64,000 bases of DNA. Origin: Rotaria macrura. Taxonomy: Eukaryota; Rotifera; Eurotatoria; Philodinida; Philodinidae. Under the pieces are notes generated by a model. It saw only the letters and a program-made list of their open reading frames with translations. It was not told the DNA's origin and made no database searches. The translations under genes were made by a program, and so were the position numbers. The stretch covers positions 351,420 to 415,419 of the forward strand of contig OENT01000011.1 of the NCBI GenBank assembly GCA_900239685.1, read 5' to 3'. Positions 11,390 through 25,400 of this stretch are shown in pieces. Position 1 is the first letter of the stretch, and each line of letters starts with the position of its first letter.

Positions 11390-11924
11390 GTGTACTTCAA
11401 AAAGTGAATGAGACAAATCAGTCATCCTATAATGTGTGCACGGATGAAGTATCTTGGTAAACCTTTTTGGGAAACTCCAAAACTACTGATCCTCTCAGAC
11501 ATATCTAGGCAATTTAGTTTCGGGATGCAGTTTTCGTGCATTTGAGACCTTTTTGCAGCCAATGTTTTGTTAGAAAGCTCGATTTGGTTCAAAACTAATA
11601 TCAGATTCGGAATCAGCGTTAAAAACTGAGTCGATTTATATACGTTGTGGATAATTCTGAGAAAAAAGTTTTTTTTGAAAAAATCCCTGTACCCCACCTC
11701 AGGGATTGCTTGGTGAAAAATGACAATTTTTTCGATAACTCAACCATTTCTTGCCGGATCCTTCTCATCTTCGAACTCGACCGAGATATTGATGAGACAA
11801 TTCTGTGCACAAAATTTCAACTCAATCGAATGTAATTGTGAAGAGTTATCGAATAAACGGACTGACGGCCGGCCGGACGGACACACTGACCGATTTTAGT
11901 AGTGTACTCACTTTTTGAGTACAC
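11390..11924. mobile_element. Candidate non-autonomous element with 16-17 bp inverted ends
   Basis: GTGTACTTCAAAAAGTG (11390-11406) is matched in inverted orientation by CACTTTTTGAGTACAC (11909-11924) with one base gap. The right end is itself a hairpin: GTGTACTCA, loop CTTTT, TGAGTACAC (11902-11924). The segment just inside the right end is GC-rich with CCGG/GGAC steps (GACGGCCGGCCGGACGG), unlike its surroundings. No target duplication could be found, so the outer borders are uncertain. No coding sequence. Confidence 0.4.
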
Positions 11925-13246
11925 AAAAATCAAAGTTTTGTGAAAAAAATGTCTTTTCTCTAGTAAAAAACAGACTGACTTCCCAGTATTTGACTGCTGA
12001 ATGCGTCTGTTTCAATACGAGAAAATGTTTTTAAAACCCTTAACTTTCTAGGTAAATCCCAGGAAAAACATAGCCCACAATAATAGGACATCGTCGAAGG
12101 AGCAATGTAAATTTTCTTAAAATAGAAGATCATGACCTTTTGCTCTGAGGAGTGGTTTATTTCATCTGGATTTATATATGGATCTGTATGAATGCATGCA
12201 GCAATAGCAGCAGCAGGTCCGTTTAGTCTATTTTGTTTCATTATAGATCATCCATGTAGCCAAGCACAAGGAACGAAAAGAAGATACAGCTGGAGTATGT
12301 ATGAATTATGTCTTGACGATGATGGAAAGAAATAAAGTGCCTATGATACAGCCACTAAACAATGCGATCTAAAAGACGAGACAATTGTAGAGTGAACCTA
12401 TTATAAAAGTATACACATACACATAGTTGAAGAAGGAAAAAGAACATGCACAAGCTAAAATAAAAGAAGCGATCGTTTCCTTCTTCTTTTCCTTCATCTT
12501 TTCTTGAGTCTTCACCACAGAAAGAAAGCGCACAGTTACTATCTAATTCAAAAAATAAATAAACTATTCTCAAACAAATTTTTAGGGGGAAATCTTCAAA
12601 TAAAATCGGTAATTGCTCATCTACTACGCCGCTGCATATAGTTTTATGTTATTCGCTGTGTAATTCGTAGCAAGAATGAAATTTTTAAATCAAGTAGTTT
12701 TACTGTTATAAAAAGTTATGTTGATCTCTTGTTGAAAATTTACGATAAGTTGGTTTCTTCTTTTTTATGGGGTATGCTATTATTATCTATTATATCTATA
12801 GAGAACAAGAGCATTGCTATAAAATATTAAAGGTGAGATGATTAACAAAGATACACGAAGTTTAAGATAATTGAAAAAAGAAAGTCATTGTTATGATTTT
12901 TATGCATCGAACGTTCCAATTCAAAGAATTTATTGCCAATCAATGTTAGAAAAGCTTAACAATTTTATAGAAATACATCAAAGATTGCAGATATTTGCCA
13001 ACATATTCAAATGCAGCTATAAACTTCTCTCAATTACCCTAGAGAAAATAAAAATCTATTAAATGTATATGAATTTTATAAGTAGTAGTTGTTTGTGACA
13101 TTTCAAAATGTGAGATGCATTAAACGTGAAGTATATAAAGAAATAGACTTCCTGTTTTAAGTTAGATACAGATTAGTTTTGCTCGTATAATTTCTTTTTA
13201 TCTTTGGAAATCGAATACTTCTCTGTTCAGTTGACTATGTTTAGTT
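11925..13246. other. Intergenic region, no gene seen
   Basis: No supported exon, RNA gene or repeat. Short open frames here have no domain features and no splice-linked partners. Confidence 0.4.
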
Positions 13247-13252
13247 ATGCCG

Positions 13253-13454
13253 ACAAGGGGGAAAAAGCAGACTTCTGTACTTCAGAAGTACAGAAGTACG
13301 AAGAAGTACGAAGAAGTACGAAGAAGTACGGAAGAAGTACCAAGAAGTACCATGAAGTACCAAGAAGTACCGAGAAGTACGAAGAAGTACGGAAGAAGTA
13401 CCAAGAAGTACCGAGAAGTACCAAGAAGTACAGAAGTCTGCTTTTCCCCCTTGT
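13253..13454. mobile_element. 202-bp MITE: 30-bp inverted ends, 6-bp target duplication, core of tandem 10-11-mers
   Basis: The left end ACAAGGGGGAAAAAGCAGAC... and the right end, read in reverse, agree over about 30 bases apart from one A in the A-run. ATGCCG flanks the unit on both sides (13247-13252 and 13455-13460), a target-site duplication. The inner left arm extends into a perfect 13+1+13 palindrome (13271-13297, centred on ACTTC-A-GAAGT). The core, about 13285-13435, is some 14 copies of a 10-11-base unit close to AAGAAGTACC/G. It has no gene; the open frames through it exist only because the repeat lacks stops in several frames. Confidence 0.85.
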
Positions 13455-13460
13455 ATGCCG

Positions 13461-15374
13461 AACATATATCTTATCCATCGAAAATCGAACAAGAAAAATT
13501 AACCGTAGTTCATATGAAGTGAATGCATTCATTCTTCAAATATATAAAATGAAGCATCTATGCGTGATTATCTCAAAACCAGATAATTATTTATGTCCAT
13601 GAGTACGAAATCAATACTTTTTATGTCTCATATTGATCTTAACTTATTCGAATGTCCTGGTCATACTAAAGAAGAGATAAGTATAAGCTGAATAGTTAAA
13701 TAACGGCAGCAGTTGACAACTGACGATTTTCAGCTACCGAAAGAAAAGAAGTTGTGATCGCTTTTGTTTAGCTAATACTATAGAAGATAATCTCAAAATG
13801 TTTTCAAAGTGTTCAGAAAAAAACAATTCCTAGACAGGATATATTGCTTGCAGGACATGATAGAAAAAAATCAGTAGAGATACTAGAAGTTATCAGAATT
13901 CTTGACATTGTGAGATTTCATCTACTTCGAAATTGTTTTGAAATACAGGTGAAGTATAATGAAAAATCTTGGACTATGAATTAGATATGCAACTATGCCG
14001 ATTGCTGGAATTTATTTTCCTAGTAAGGGAAGAGGTTCCTAGAGGAAATAACGATTTTCTCTCAATCTTAACCATCGGTGGGTGATATTAATTGATCTGA
14101 CCAAGGAATCATGTTGAAAGCTTTGAGAAACCCACTTCGTATTTAGATATCCCCTCACCGATTACTTTCAGCAAAGGATCCCCGATACCTTCCAAAATCG
14201 ATCTTTCACATGGTACAAAGGATCATCTCTGAAATTCTCCATAGATGTTGGGTCTATATAAGTAAACATACGAAATTGTTTTTTACTGCTCTAAATCTTA
14301 GCTTTCAAGATTTCGCGAGAGATCAACGCTAGAAATGAACCCTCGATTTGTACTTATTTTTTTCCATTATATTTCAAGATGTAGAACTGGAGATTCTTTT
14401 ATTTTCAAGGATACGATATAAGCCGTCAGATGAGTGGATGAGATTTAACAAATTTTTCTCTCTTCGATTTAGGATAGTCTAAAAGTCAAAAAATTTGAAA
14501 TCCCATCAAAAGTATTTTTTTTGAACTCTCGATTTTTGTGACTTTCACCACTAAACAGAAAACTGTCTATAGCCCATAGCAGGGCCCATATTTCGATTTG
14601 AAAATTCAAGCATGTAAGAAACTTGATAAGCTGAATACGATAATACTATCAGTTGTCTGGGAAAACGCTGGATAATCACAAAACAAATGGCTGAGAATAA
14701 CGGGAACCCACTTGTTTTCAGAAGCTAAAGACATACTCTCGAACAGGAAACTTCGTTGGATCTTCCTACAGTAAAAACTCAATTTTTATTTTGTTTTTGG
14801 AAAACCTGACGTTCCCAGGAAGGCTGGAAAGTCTTAAGCCTAATAAAAAGATCGTTATTCTCTCTAAAAAAACTGTTTCCTAACTGGAAAGAATATGTTC
14901 ACAACTTTTAGAAACTGACTTCAGATTCGAATTCACCTACAACGAATTACTTGGATCAACCTTTAGAAAATGATTATTTTCTCGAAAAGTACTTGTCTTA
15001 CTGAAATAAGCAAACACAGTCAAAGCCTTATTAATTCCTAGTCGATTCTATTCAATTCCAACTTCAGTCGATTGTGAGTCAAAATACGGAATTCGAATTG
15101 ATTTCAACTAGAATAAGTTCGTTCATAATAAAAGGGACTACGATAGAATGGAAGTACTCACTCATTGAAATTTCGCTTCTTCCTCCTTGCATTGAATAGA
15201 TCCATGATTTTATTTTCGTAACACTGAAACGTGGAGAAACTACCACTTGATTAGTACATTAAGTCATAGAGTCATTTTTTCTACTGTTCACGTTGTTATC
15301 TGAATTAAATTGAAAGAGACACATCTTGTTTATGTATTGACTGCACAGAATAGGTTTTCAAGTTATTGATATTC
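13461..15374. other. Intergenic region, no gene seen
   Basis: No supported exon or RNA gene. Nothing structured was recognised between the two mobile elements. Confidence 0.4.
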
Positions 15375-15382
15375 GTCTATGC

Positions 15383-16760
15383 TAGAGTCCTGCAAGGGTA
15401 TGGATTTCGGTACCCTACCCTACCCTGCATTTTTTTTCATGCCCTAGCCCTACCCTACCCTACTAAATTTAAAAATTACAAAAATCGTATATCGTGCATG
15501 ACTTCATTGTACGTTAATCGAGAAATCCTTATTGAATTCTTAGGGAGTCCTTCATAAAAGAACCAGGATTCACGACAAGGAGTCCCTGGGGATTTATAAG
15601 GGATTTGCAGGGAGTATAAACGGTGTAATTGCTTAAGTGACTTGTGAGTGCCTCACATATGACAGTACCCCATAATATAATATGTACCAATTTCATTCTC
15701 TTGCTACTCGACTTCCTCCGAAAAATCCCTAAACTCTTAGAAAATTCGGCAGGCATTAGAAAATGAGTTTAGAGATTTCGAAAGAAATACATAAAAATCT
15801 GCCCTAAAATCCACTTATTTACTTTGTGATAATAACTTTTTGTACATTTATTTTGAGCCAAAATTCATTTTTCCGGAAAACTTCGCCATGCTTTTAAAAG
15901 GATTTTCTACTTAATCGTTTCAGCAGGCCTTGTCTCAGTGAATAAATTTTGCTGGTCGAATATTAATTCATGTCCATAAGATCAGTTGTCGGTGATAGGG
16001 TTCAGGTAGAAGTCCCAATGATTTTTATCACTTAAAAAGAATTAATTTTAAAAATAAATGATTATTTCTTTTCGAACTTGATTTCCATTTATATTCTCAT
16101 AGGTGTGAAAGAAAACGGTGAATGTATACCTACACTCCCTCATATATCCACTAGGGGTCCCTATCATGAATCCCAGGGTATTTTTTCTTTCTGCTGTACG
16201 TTCAAAAATTCGAGGACTCTCTAGTAATTGCTAAAGGAGTCCACAAGGAGTCACTGGGGATTTAACATTTTTTCGAGGATTTCCTGGGGATTTGTTAAAT
16301 GATTCTTGACTAGGATATTTATTTATGAAATGATGAAGTTAAATTTCAGAAATCTGTATAATAGTATACAAAGAATATCACAAATAATATGAAAAGGAGA
16401 AAAGTAGTACTACATGAATCACGAATATTAAAAACAATATCGACAAAAAACAAAAAAGGCATGAACAGCTGTTGTCGTTTATTATTGACCGACACAAAGT
16501 AATTATTTAATAGTTATTTTCTCCTTATTGCCCTATGAATAGAAGATATTGTTCAATACTGCAGGTTGTCCGACGTCGGACGTATAAGCAGACCAGATTG
16601 AAAAAATGAAAATTTTACCCTGGAATACCCTACAGTTTTCAAAACGATACCCTAAGCCTACCCTACCCTACAAGGGTCGTAACCTGGCCCTACCCAACCC
16701 TACGAGGGTCGTAACCTAGCCCTACCCTATCCTAGGGTAGGGTAGGGCTGCAGGTCTCTA
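15383..16760. mobile_element. Non-autonomous hAT-type DNA transposon (1378 bp)
   Basis: GTCTATGC occurs at 15375-15382 and again at 16761-16768, an 8-bp target duplication as made by hAT elements. Between the copies the unit starts TAGAGTCCTGCA and ends TGCAGGTCTCTA, inverted repeats matching 11 of 12, of the hAT TAGAG...TGCA form. Both ends carry subterminal CCCTA/TACCC repeats, and near the right end two copies of a unit containing AGGGTCGTAACCT(G/A)GCCC. A separate internal direct repeat, ACAAGGAGTC(C/A)CTGGGGATTTA-like, occurs near 15577 and 16240. There is no transposase frame, so it would need a helper. Confidence 0.82.
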
Positions 16761-16768
16761 GTCTATGC

Positions 16769-19436
16769 TATCAGACACAAGAGTATCGCATGCTCTCCTC
16801 TGTCTCTGTCCATCAATACTGAATCTTTCAAATCGCTAACTATTGTTATCATTCATTTGTTGAACTTGTGCTTGACTCTGACGTGAATATTTGTTGACAA
16901 AACACATCTTTGGTCACAATATATCATGTCAAAAAACCTATTCTGTATGATCGACACTGTTCTTAATTTTTGCTTAATTCTTTATTTCGTTTTTGTTATA
17001 CGAAACATATTTGATTTATTTCTCATCGACTGATATTGGCATTTTCCTTTTCGATTTTTTTCCTATTGTAAAATGTATCATCCTATAAATCGCGTAGAAG
17101 CATCAAGATATAATCTTTCAAACCTTTTTTCAAAATACTTATCAGAAGATGTATTTCTAAAATTTCAATTATAATGTACAAAAAAATAATTCGTCGAAAT
17201 GATGTTTATGTTCTAGAAACGTCTCAATATCTTGAAACATACTGATTTAGAATTCAAGAATTATTCTTCTCATACTTGAGTCTTTAGGTAATCTCATTTT
17301 AATAAAATGAAGATAAGAATTCAACGAAATTTCATATTTTGCACGTTGACTACAAAATAAGAAGAAATTTTTTTAATCTATAATACTTACTTAAGATTGA
17401 AGAATATGAACTGAAGTGTCTTATCAATAAAAAACAATGCAAAAAAATCTATTCGGATCTTAGCAAGTATTTAAAAACATGCTCTATTTTTCAAACGCGC
17501 ATTTTACAATTTTTCTACTATAAATCATTAGCAAGTGTCGAACGATGGTTTCAAAATAACTTTTATTTGATAGAAAGAAACATGACAATCAAAATCAGTA
17601 ACATTTCGGTGCAAAAGATATATTACAATAGTAATAAACATTATTTACTAGTATTGGTTTTCATTCTATCTTAAGTCGTAAACGATTATCATTATCATTG
17701 TCATTTATAACCATTAAAGACAGTTCTATAATAACTTACAAAATTCATAAATAAATATTTCTTAACTCAAGAAAACATAAAAGATAGAATTACTTCTAGA
17801 ATAGATTGATCCCATCCACTCATTTCCCATGTACATATCCGATGAGAGTCATAGTACAGAATATTTATCTATAATATCGTCTTCATTACACAAACGGTAA
17901 GGGGTAACAGTTAACAGTTTTGCAATAATGGAAAAATAAGAATTCCAAGGATCATTTTCACAGAAGAAAAAATTAATACTGCACATGCAAAATGATATTA
18001 TATTTCAAGAATATTTGAATTTATCGTCAGAAGATTCGTTAAATATTAACGGACATGTATACTATTGGATTAAATATTTGACGCAATTCTATATGTTTAA
18101 TATAAATATATGAAAAGATATTATCATGTGACTCGGACTTCGAACATTAGATAATGTTAAAATGACAAACTAAATATTGTTATCAATATGATATTAATAG
18201 AATATCAAATGATCGCTTACTATTGCTATATTATCGAGTAATTAATCTTGAAATCACTTCTTTTTAATAGAACTTTCAATCGATGTTGATAACAGACATT
18301 CAAAAACAAACATGAAATTTCTTAAACGTTCTCCATCAATATTCAAAATAAACATTGTCTCAATACCACTGTTCTGATTAGAGAAAAAATTATTCTGTTG
18401 TACTATAGCAACAAAGTTTATTTCGAAAAAACGTGTTCTGTCGTGCCCTCCATCTTGACAGCCACTTTAAAATCAAAAGAAAAAAAAACAAATAATCTCA
18501 TTCACAATGATGAAGCATTTTCGAACGATCTCAGATGTGTAATAAAAAAAAGAACCTGAAAAGAGAACAAAATTTGCTTCGTCTAACAAAACTGTAGTTT
18601 TCAATCAATTAGTAAAATCATCGACATTCTTAGATTTCTTTACTTTTCATATTCATGCTCGCTGTTGAAGAGTGGAGAAGAGAAGTTGATGCATGAAACA
18701 GATACGACGCTTTGTCATCGGTCTAATCTTTTTCGTCTGATTATGATGTATAGAAACATTTGAATTAGCAATTAAAAGAGTGAATGAAGTGAACACCTCA
18801 GAGTTTTTCTTTTTGAGTGTTGCACTATTTTCGATCATTCAATACCCAGATATGAACACATAGAGCATTGCTTCTACTCATCAAATTTAATGAGATATGC
18901 GATTTTCTTACAAATTCTTCATCAGGTTGAATTGTCCTTAAAATGTTTGTCAATGATTACTATTGAGTTTTTCTTTTATACTAAGTAAAATTTTCACTCC
19001 TGAAAATCATTCGATATTTACTCCAAGAAAACTAGCGATAAATAGAAAATTTTCTTTTTCTATCCAATTAGAATGTCTTATATATCTATTTATATATCCA
19101 TTTATATATCCTATTGTAAATACCTATCAAAGAAAGAACAATTATTATAAATTTGGAGAGGGACGTTGCTATGAAAACATGAATTGAAATGAAACCATTT
19201 CTGTTCCTCCCATCTTCTCGTTTACATTGTTGCTTCAGAAGAAAAAGAAGAAGAGAAAAAAGAAATGTAAAAGACATCTTATACATGCACGCATAACATA
19301 ATTAATCTGAAAAAAAGCAAAGAACGAAATACGACAGAATAAACTTTCTGTTCCATAGCAAGTGTGTACATCCTAGACAAACAAAAACATCTTGTATTGT
19401 AATTTTGTTCGTTGATGCAGTCAAAATAGCTTTCAA
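16769..19436. other. Intergenic region, no gene seen
   Basis: About 2.7 kb, very AT-rich, with no supported exon. The bases just upstream of 19437 (an AG at 19419-19420 after a T-rich stretch) could be a 5'UTR splice acceptor of the glycylase gene. Confidence 0.4.
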
Positions 19437-22400
19437 ATGGCAACTATAACAACTGGTCGCAGTGAATTATGTCCAGAACTTGATCCACATTTATTTACAT
19501 TTAAACCAAAACTTAATCCAAAAAGTACGGAAATGGCTCAAAACCTCCTATCAGATTTCTACCAAAGACAACTGCAGCATGTTAAACGACTTCAAGAGTT
19601 TGTGAGTGTCAATGTAAAAAAGAAAAGAAAGGTGTTTTTCACATAGTCTATTTTGTTTCTTTTGTTTCCTTAATGTTTATAGAAAGAATTAGCCGCTAGT
19701 AATTATCGCCAATGGTATTGTCGAGAAAAGCGAGCTAAGTATCAGAATGAAAATAATAAAACAATGTCAGAAAACAAACCAAATGGCGATGAAAATTCAT
19801 CTGCTGATGATAATGAACCATCATCATCATCACCACCACCACCACCAACTAGAAAAGGTATTTTTTTTTTGTAGTTTGAAAATATTGAACAAAAGATTTT
19901 GCTCGTTTCGTATCTGAGATTTTCACACCAGATAAAATTCTTCTCTGGTTTTCATTTCAGAAATCAATCGAACTAATGAACGCCTAGCACGACTAGTTCG
20001 TATATATCGTACACCTATACCAAGACGGCCAGGATTACCAACAACAGTCATACATTCGAGATCGACAGCACCTGCACCAGTACGTTCTGATTCTTCAGAA
20101 ATATCAGGAACAGTCGTATCGCCACCAGCACTACAATCACTACCAGTACCAGTGCCACCCTTACAACCTGCCCCAACATCAATACGACCTGTTCGACGAA
20201 TATCACCAATAGTTCGTCCAAAATCACCTTCTAAAGTTGTTCGTCCGCCTGATGCACCACCGAAACGTCCGATCATCAATGATACAATCAATATTGAAAG
20301 ATTGAAACTTGCAAGAGATGAAGCAGAACGTGCCATGAGAGTATGTTGTATATAAAGGAAAAATTAATGAGAAAACAAATAAATGCGCATAATATTATAT
20401 TTATTATATTTAAGGAGCATAAAATATTTACAATCATCGGTCCGTATCCAGCTTTACGCGAATCCTTACGACGGTTCTTTCATGCATATTAAAATAATTT
20501 GCATTATTATATATTTTTTATTTATTTATTTTAGTCGAGGATGGATTGAAAAATTCGACCGAGGTCCTTCCTTGACATCAGTTCATGGAAATAAGAAAAG
20601 TGACAAGAAAAATAATAAAAGTGATGACGATGACGATGATGATGATAATAATAATACTGATGATGATTTGGCCGATGATGATCTTGGTTTGTTCATCATA
20701 ATCAATAAATATAAATGCAATAATGTGCCATTTTGACATTTAGATGAAAATCAAACTGATGACGATGAAGATAAAATTCCTCCATGGGAAGAAAACGATG
20801 GTTATTATGGACTTTTATCACGGCTTGTTAAAACAGCTCCACCAGATTTTATTTGGAGTGTACGAGCAACCTATGATACAAGTACTTTAAATAGAGATCA
20901 AATGGTCAATCATTATGAAAGAAATGGATGTTTTACAACCAAGGTTATTTGCAAGATTTCTTTGTTATTTGCGTGTTTTTTTCGAAAGCAAAACTTTTTA
21001 ATTCTCTTTTTAATTCTATACAGGTTGGCCTTTGTAGTAGTTTGAAAAGTTTACCATGGTTTCATTCGGGTTGTGCCGATGATTTTTATCCACGATGTTA
21101 TAAAATAACACATGATGATGACAAAATTGCATTTATCGGTATGACTGAAGGAATCTGTTTAGTTTTTCAATATAATTAGTCTTGTTATTTTTTTTTGTGT
21201 CTCGTTTAGATGATTATCGTTTAACATCATGCATTAGTTTTCTTAAACTTGTACAAAATCGTTGTTGTGGTATAACTGAACCTGATATGAATTCCATATT
21301 AGCTATGAGTTCTGATGATCGCGCTAAACAATCAATAGATTCCGATGATGATCAACAAGTCTTGGGCACGCAAACAGCAGTGACAATTCCATCATCAGCT
21401 AAACCTATTCTCGGAAAAATTCCATCAACAAAAAAAGTTCCCTCATCATTCATCGAATTTTCTTTAAATAAAGTTGAACAATATACGTTGTCATGTGATC
21501 ATGAAGATATTGATATTAATTTAAATGCGCAAAATGATACAACTGATGAACAATGGACACTATTTATTGAAAATTTCTATGCCGCTTCACAGTAAGAATA
21601 AAGAAACGATAGGTTAGAATACAGTAGAAACGTTTTTGTTTCTTTCTTTTAAAAATCTATTTGAAAAGTTCTGATATGGAAATCGAAGGTATGGAAACAT
21701 ATTTGAGTAGAGTGGATCAATGTCTAAAAAATGTTGAACAACATTGGCCACAATATCAAATTGATGGTACAAGAAATATTTGGATTCTTAAGCCGGGTGC
21801 TAAATCAAGAGGGCGAGGTTTGTTATTATATTTTGATTTTGTCATGGTTATGATAAAATATATTCTAACAAGTTAAGTCTTCCAACATTAGAAAAAAAAA
21901 CTCATGGTTATATCGACAGAATATGAATGAGTTAGGAAGACTATGAAAAGAGTTCGTGCTTTTAGTTTGTTACTTTTAAGGTGAAGTACTTCTACGGTAT
22001 TGCATTCGAGTATGTGTACCTGTTATAGAGATAAGTTTTGTCTACATATGTGAATAGTTTAGATGTTAAGATACATGAATTCGATACTATTCTCGCTAAG
22101 ATTTAATTGTATCTAAAAATTTGAACTTGATATTCAGTCAACTAATTCGGAGATAATAATTTCAAGGTTTGAATTTGTATGATAGCAGGATGATCATGTA
22201 CACACACGATCCATGTCAATGTCAACTGATCAGAAAAAATTGAACACCATGAAAATAGATCAATCTCATTGAGTTAAAACAAATTTGTTTTAAAATCCAT
22301 ATTGTATTTTCTACATGACAAGTGGTAGATGAAAAGTAAATCTAGATGTTAGCAGTCAGTGAAGTGTCTAATATCTAGAAAATATTCTTTTTCTGCTCAA

Positions 22401-25400
22401 GCGAAATCGATGACTAGTAAGTATATAAAATCAGAATTGATCATCAACGTAAGTGAACTTTGTATAGAATAGAGTAATCCTAACATGTGTTTGCATGTTT
22501 GGATTTCGAAAATGAAATTCAATGCATTTACTAAAAAATAACGATGGCCACTCGTTCATATGGGATTAGATTGAGAATGCCAATAGGTAATCATAGCAAT
22601 GAGAAAAGCGAACATTGAAAATATTTAAAGGTTGGCAAGTCTATTTTTCTTTCGTTCCAAAAATCAAGCTTTCTCTATGTATATACGATCCCATGAAGGG
22701 TATGCACAATTTCATATTTATTGCAAATACCATCTATAGATTTGTTTAAGATCTTAGCTGATGAAAATAAAATACTTTCCACAAAGTAGCAGGGATCTTT
22801 GAACTCGTTACTTGAATTATTTTTGCACAGTTTCTATTAGTATTGTTCAGAGATTTTAATCTTTATATCAACATCTCTATTGAATACAGTATAAATCCAT
22901 ATCGACCAATTTTTTTCGAAAGTTTATTCATCGATTGTCTTTTGTGATTCTTTCTATTGTATATATTTTTGATTGATGACAACTGTCGTCTTCTACGTTA
23001 GATAATCAAATGTTTTATTTTGTTTTGACTATCTATCAACTTAACCATCTTGTAATAAATATAATGAATGCTAAAATCAAAATTTTTATTTAGGGATCGT
23101 TGTCTACGATCGTCTTGATGATATACTTAAACTGTGTACATCAACATTAATTAACGATAGAAAATTCGTCGTACAAAAATATATTGAACGACCATTACTT
23201 ATACATAATACTAAATTTGATATACGACAATGGTTTTTAGTCACCGATTGGAATCCATTAACCATATGGATGTTTAAAGATTGTTATTTACGTTTTTGTA
23301 CTGAACATTTTAGTTTATCAACAACTCAACAAAGTGTACATTTATGTAATTATTCAATACAAAAACATTATAAAAATAATTCAAATCGACATTCGGATTT
23401 GCCGGGTATTAACATATGAAAATATATTATTTTCAATGATTACTATTTTTCATTGTCGTTTACTAGTGCAAAATATGTGGACGAACTCGGAATTTATCGA
23501 GAAATATCTTAGACCAAATAAATTGGCTGATAAATGGGATTCATATGTTTATCCTGCAATGAAAGATGCGATCATATGTTCTATGTTGGTCGCACAAGAT
23601 ACAATTGAACCCAGAAAAGTAATTATTACGAGTATTTCTGTTAGTGGTCAATCTAAGAATAGATTCAACGTTCGGTAACGAAAAGATTCGATTTTGATTG
23701 AAGTTGATTTGTAGATCCATGCAAAATTTTATCTAGATATGAATATTTCATAGGAGTTGTTGAAAACGTAGGAAAGAAAGAATAATTACTTATCAAGAGC
23801 ACAAACACCGCTTTATGATTTACTAGAGAAACAGAAGAAAATTCGACGATAAATATTTTCATTTTTAATAACAATGATATCACGTGTTCGACTCTTATAT
23901 TCAAGGAAAAACTACTGAATCGATCCAGTTTAATTACCTTAATTACCAATGAAAGAACTAGATTAAGAATCAAATGACCGCAGTCATTTTTTCGTGCCAA
24001 CAGAAATTGATCGAACAAAAAGTAGTCGAGATATTAATAATAAAATAAAATAACTAAAGCCTTTCTAGCAAAATAGCGTTTTCAGCTATATAATAAAACA
24101 AATCTCAACTAATGAAATTTTATCTCTTCTTCGAAATCTTGTGATATTACCATGCCAAGTAATGTAAATTCTACCTATGTTACAATACATTATCAATAAT
24201 GCGTACTTGTTGAGAGACATATTCTTTCCACGTCTCTACGCATACGCACTCGCACCGATATTCACATCATAGACTAAAGCGAATAAAAGAATTTCGATAC
24301 CTTTCGGCTTGGAGAATACCACACTGCAGAGCAAAAAAAGATGGAAACGTTTCTATTTCGATTCGGTCATTGACTCATACTGCCATGACTTATAATGAGT
24401 TCTTGATGAAACTTTTATTTTGCCATCATCAATTTTTCGACTATTATTCGTGTCGATCAATTATCGCTTCTCTTTCAACGTTTCATCAAAGTAGTTTTCT
24501 TTTTAGATAAAATCTAGAGGGATACATCTCATTGGTAAGTTTATCAATGATTGTCCCTGATTGCTGACGGTTTTATTTTCGCTATCAGATTATCCTTACA
24601 CTATTGAGTAGGATGACAATGATTATTTTAACAATGAACTGATTTTCTAATTATTATAATTGCAATGAGTCTTTGCCTTTCAGACAAAACTGGTTGGATA
24701 AAAATGTGTACTCTAACTTTCAAAGAAAGATATTCTTTAGATTACTAGAGTAGAGTTCACTTGATTGCAAGATTTTCAGACCCGAATAGTCAGAATTTCG
24801 AAATCGAACTTACTTGATTAGATTTTTCTGTGTGGAATCTAATTGGATGAAAAAATACTTTTATCTACTAAAAGAAACTTGAAGAAGATTTCATTCCGAA
24901 TCGAATTCTAAATAAGTCATGAATAATTTCGGGAAAATTCTCAGTCGAGTAGTACGATCTAAGACTTTTTTTGAATGACGACGGGTTATACAGTAGTTGA
25001 CATAAAAAATACAGAAGTTCAAAATAGCTTTTTGAATAGAATCTCTTTATAATGGTGAACTGGTTTGTTTTTCATTTGGCAATAAGAATTATATAGATTT
25101 CATCGACAATTTCATGTATAACTTAATCCAAATTTTCTAGATATCTAAAAGTTTTCTTTTCAAGGGTACTGATGGTGTGGTTAAAATTGTAACGAAACTT
25201 TTTGCGTTTTTCTCTGACCTATAAGATCTCATTACAAGAGAAAACATTTTCAATTAATCTAAACTCATACTCAGTAAAAAATTTTTTTAAATTTCTCAAA
25301 TTCTTGAGTATCATAAGATCTTTTATGTAGAGTAATATAAGTAGTATATGAACTTGAGTATCGAACACAATGATAAGTTCTAACACATCGAAAACGGCAC

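Noticed and set aside
13204..13602. Overlapping open frames on both strands rich in repeats
   Set aside because: They are by-products of the tandem 10-11-mer core of the 13253-13454 element, which lacks stops in several frames; no codon bias or domain.
15400..16745. TACCC/CCCTA runs resembling telomeric repeats
   Set aside because: They are short, degenerate and confined to the ends of a unit with an 8-bp target duplication, so they are subterminal repeats of a hAT-type element.
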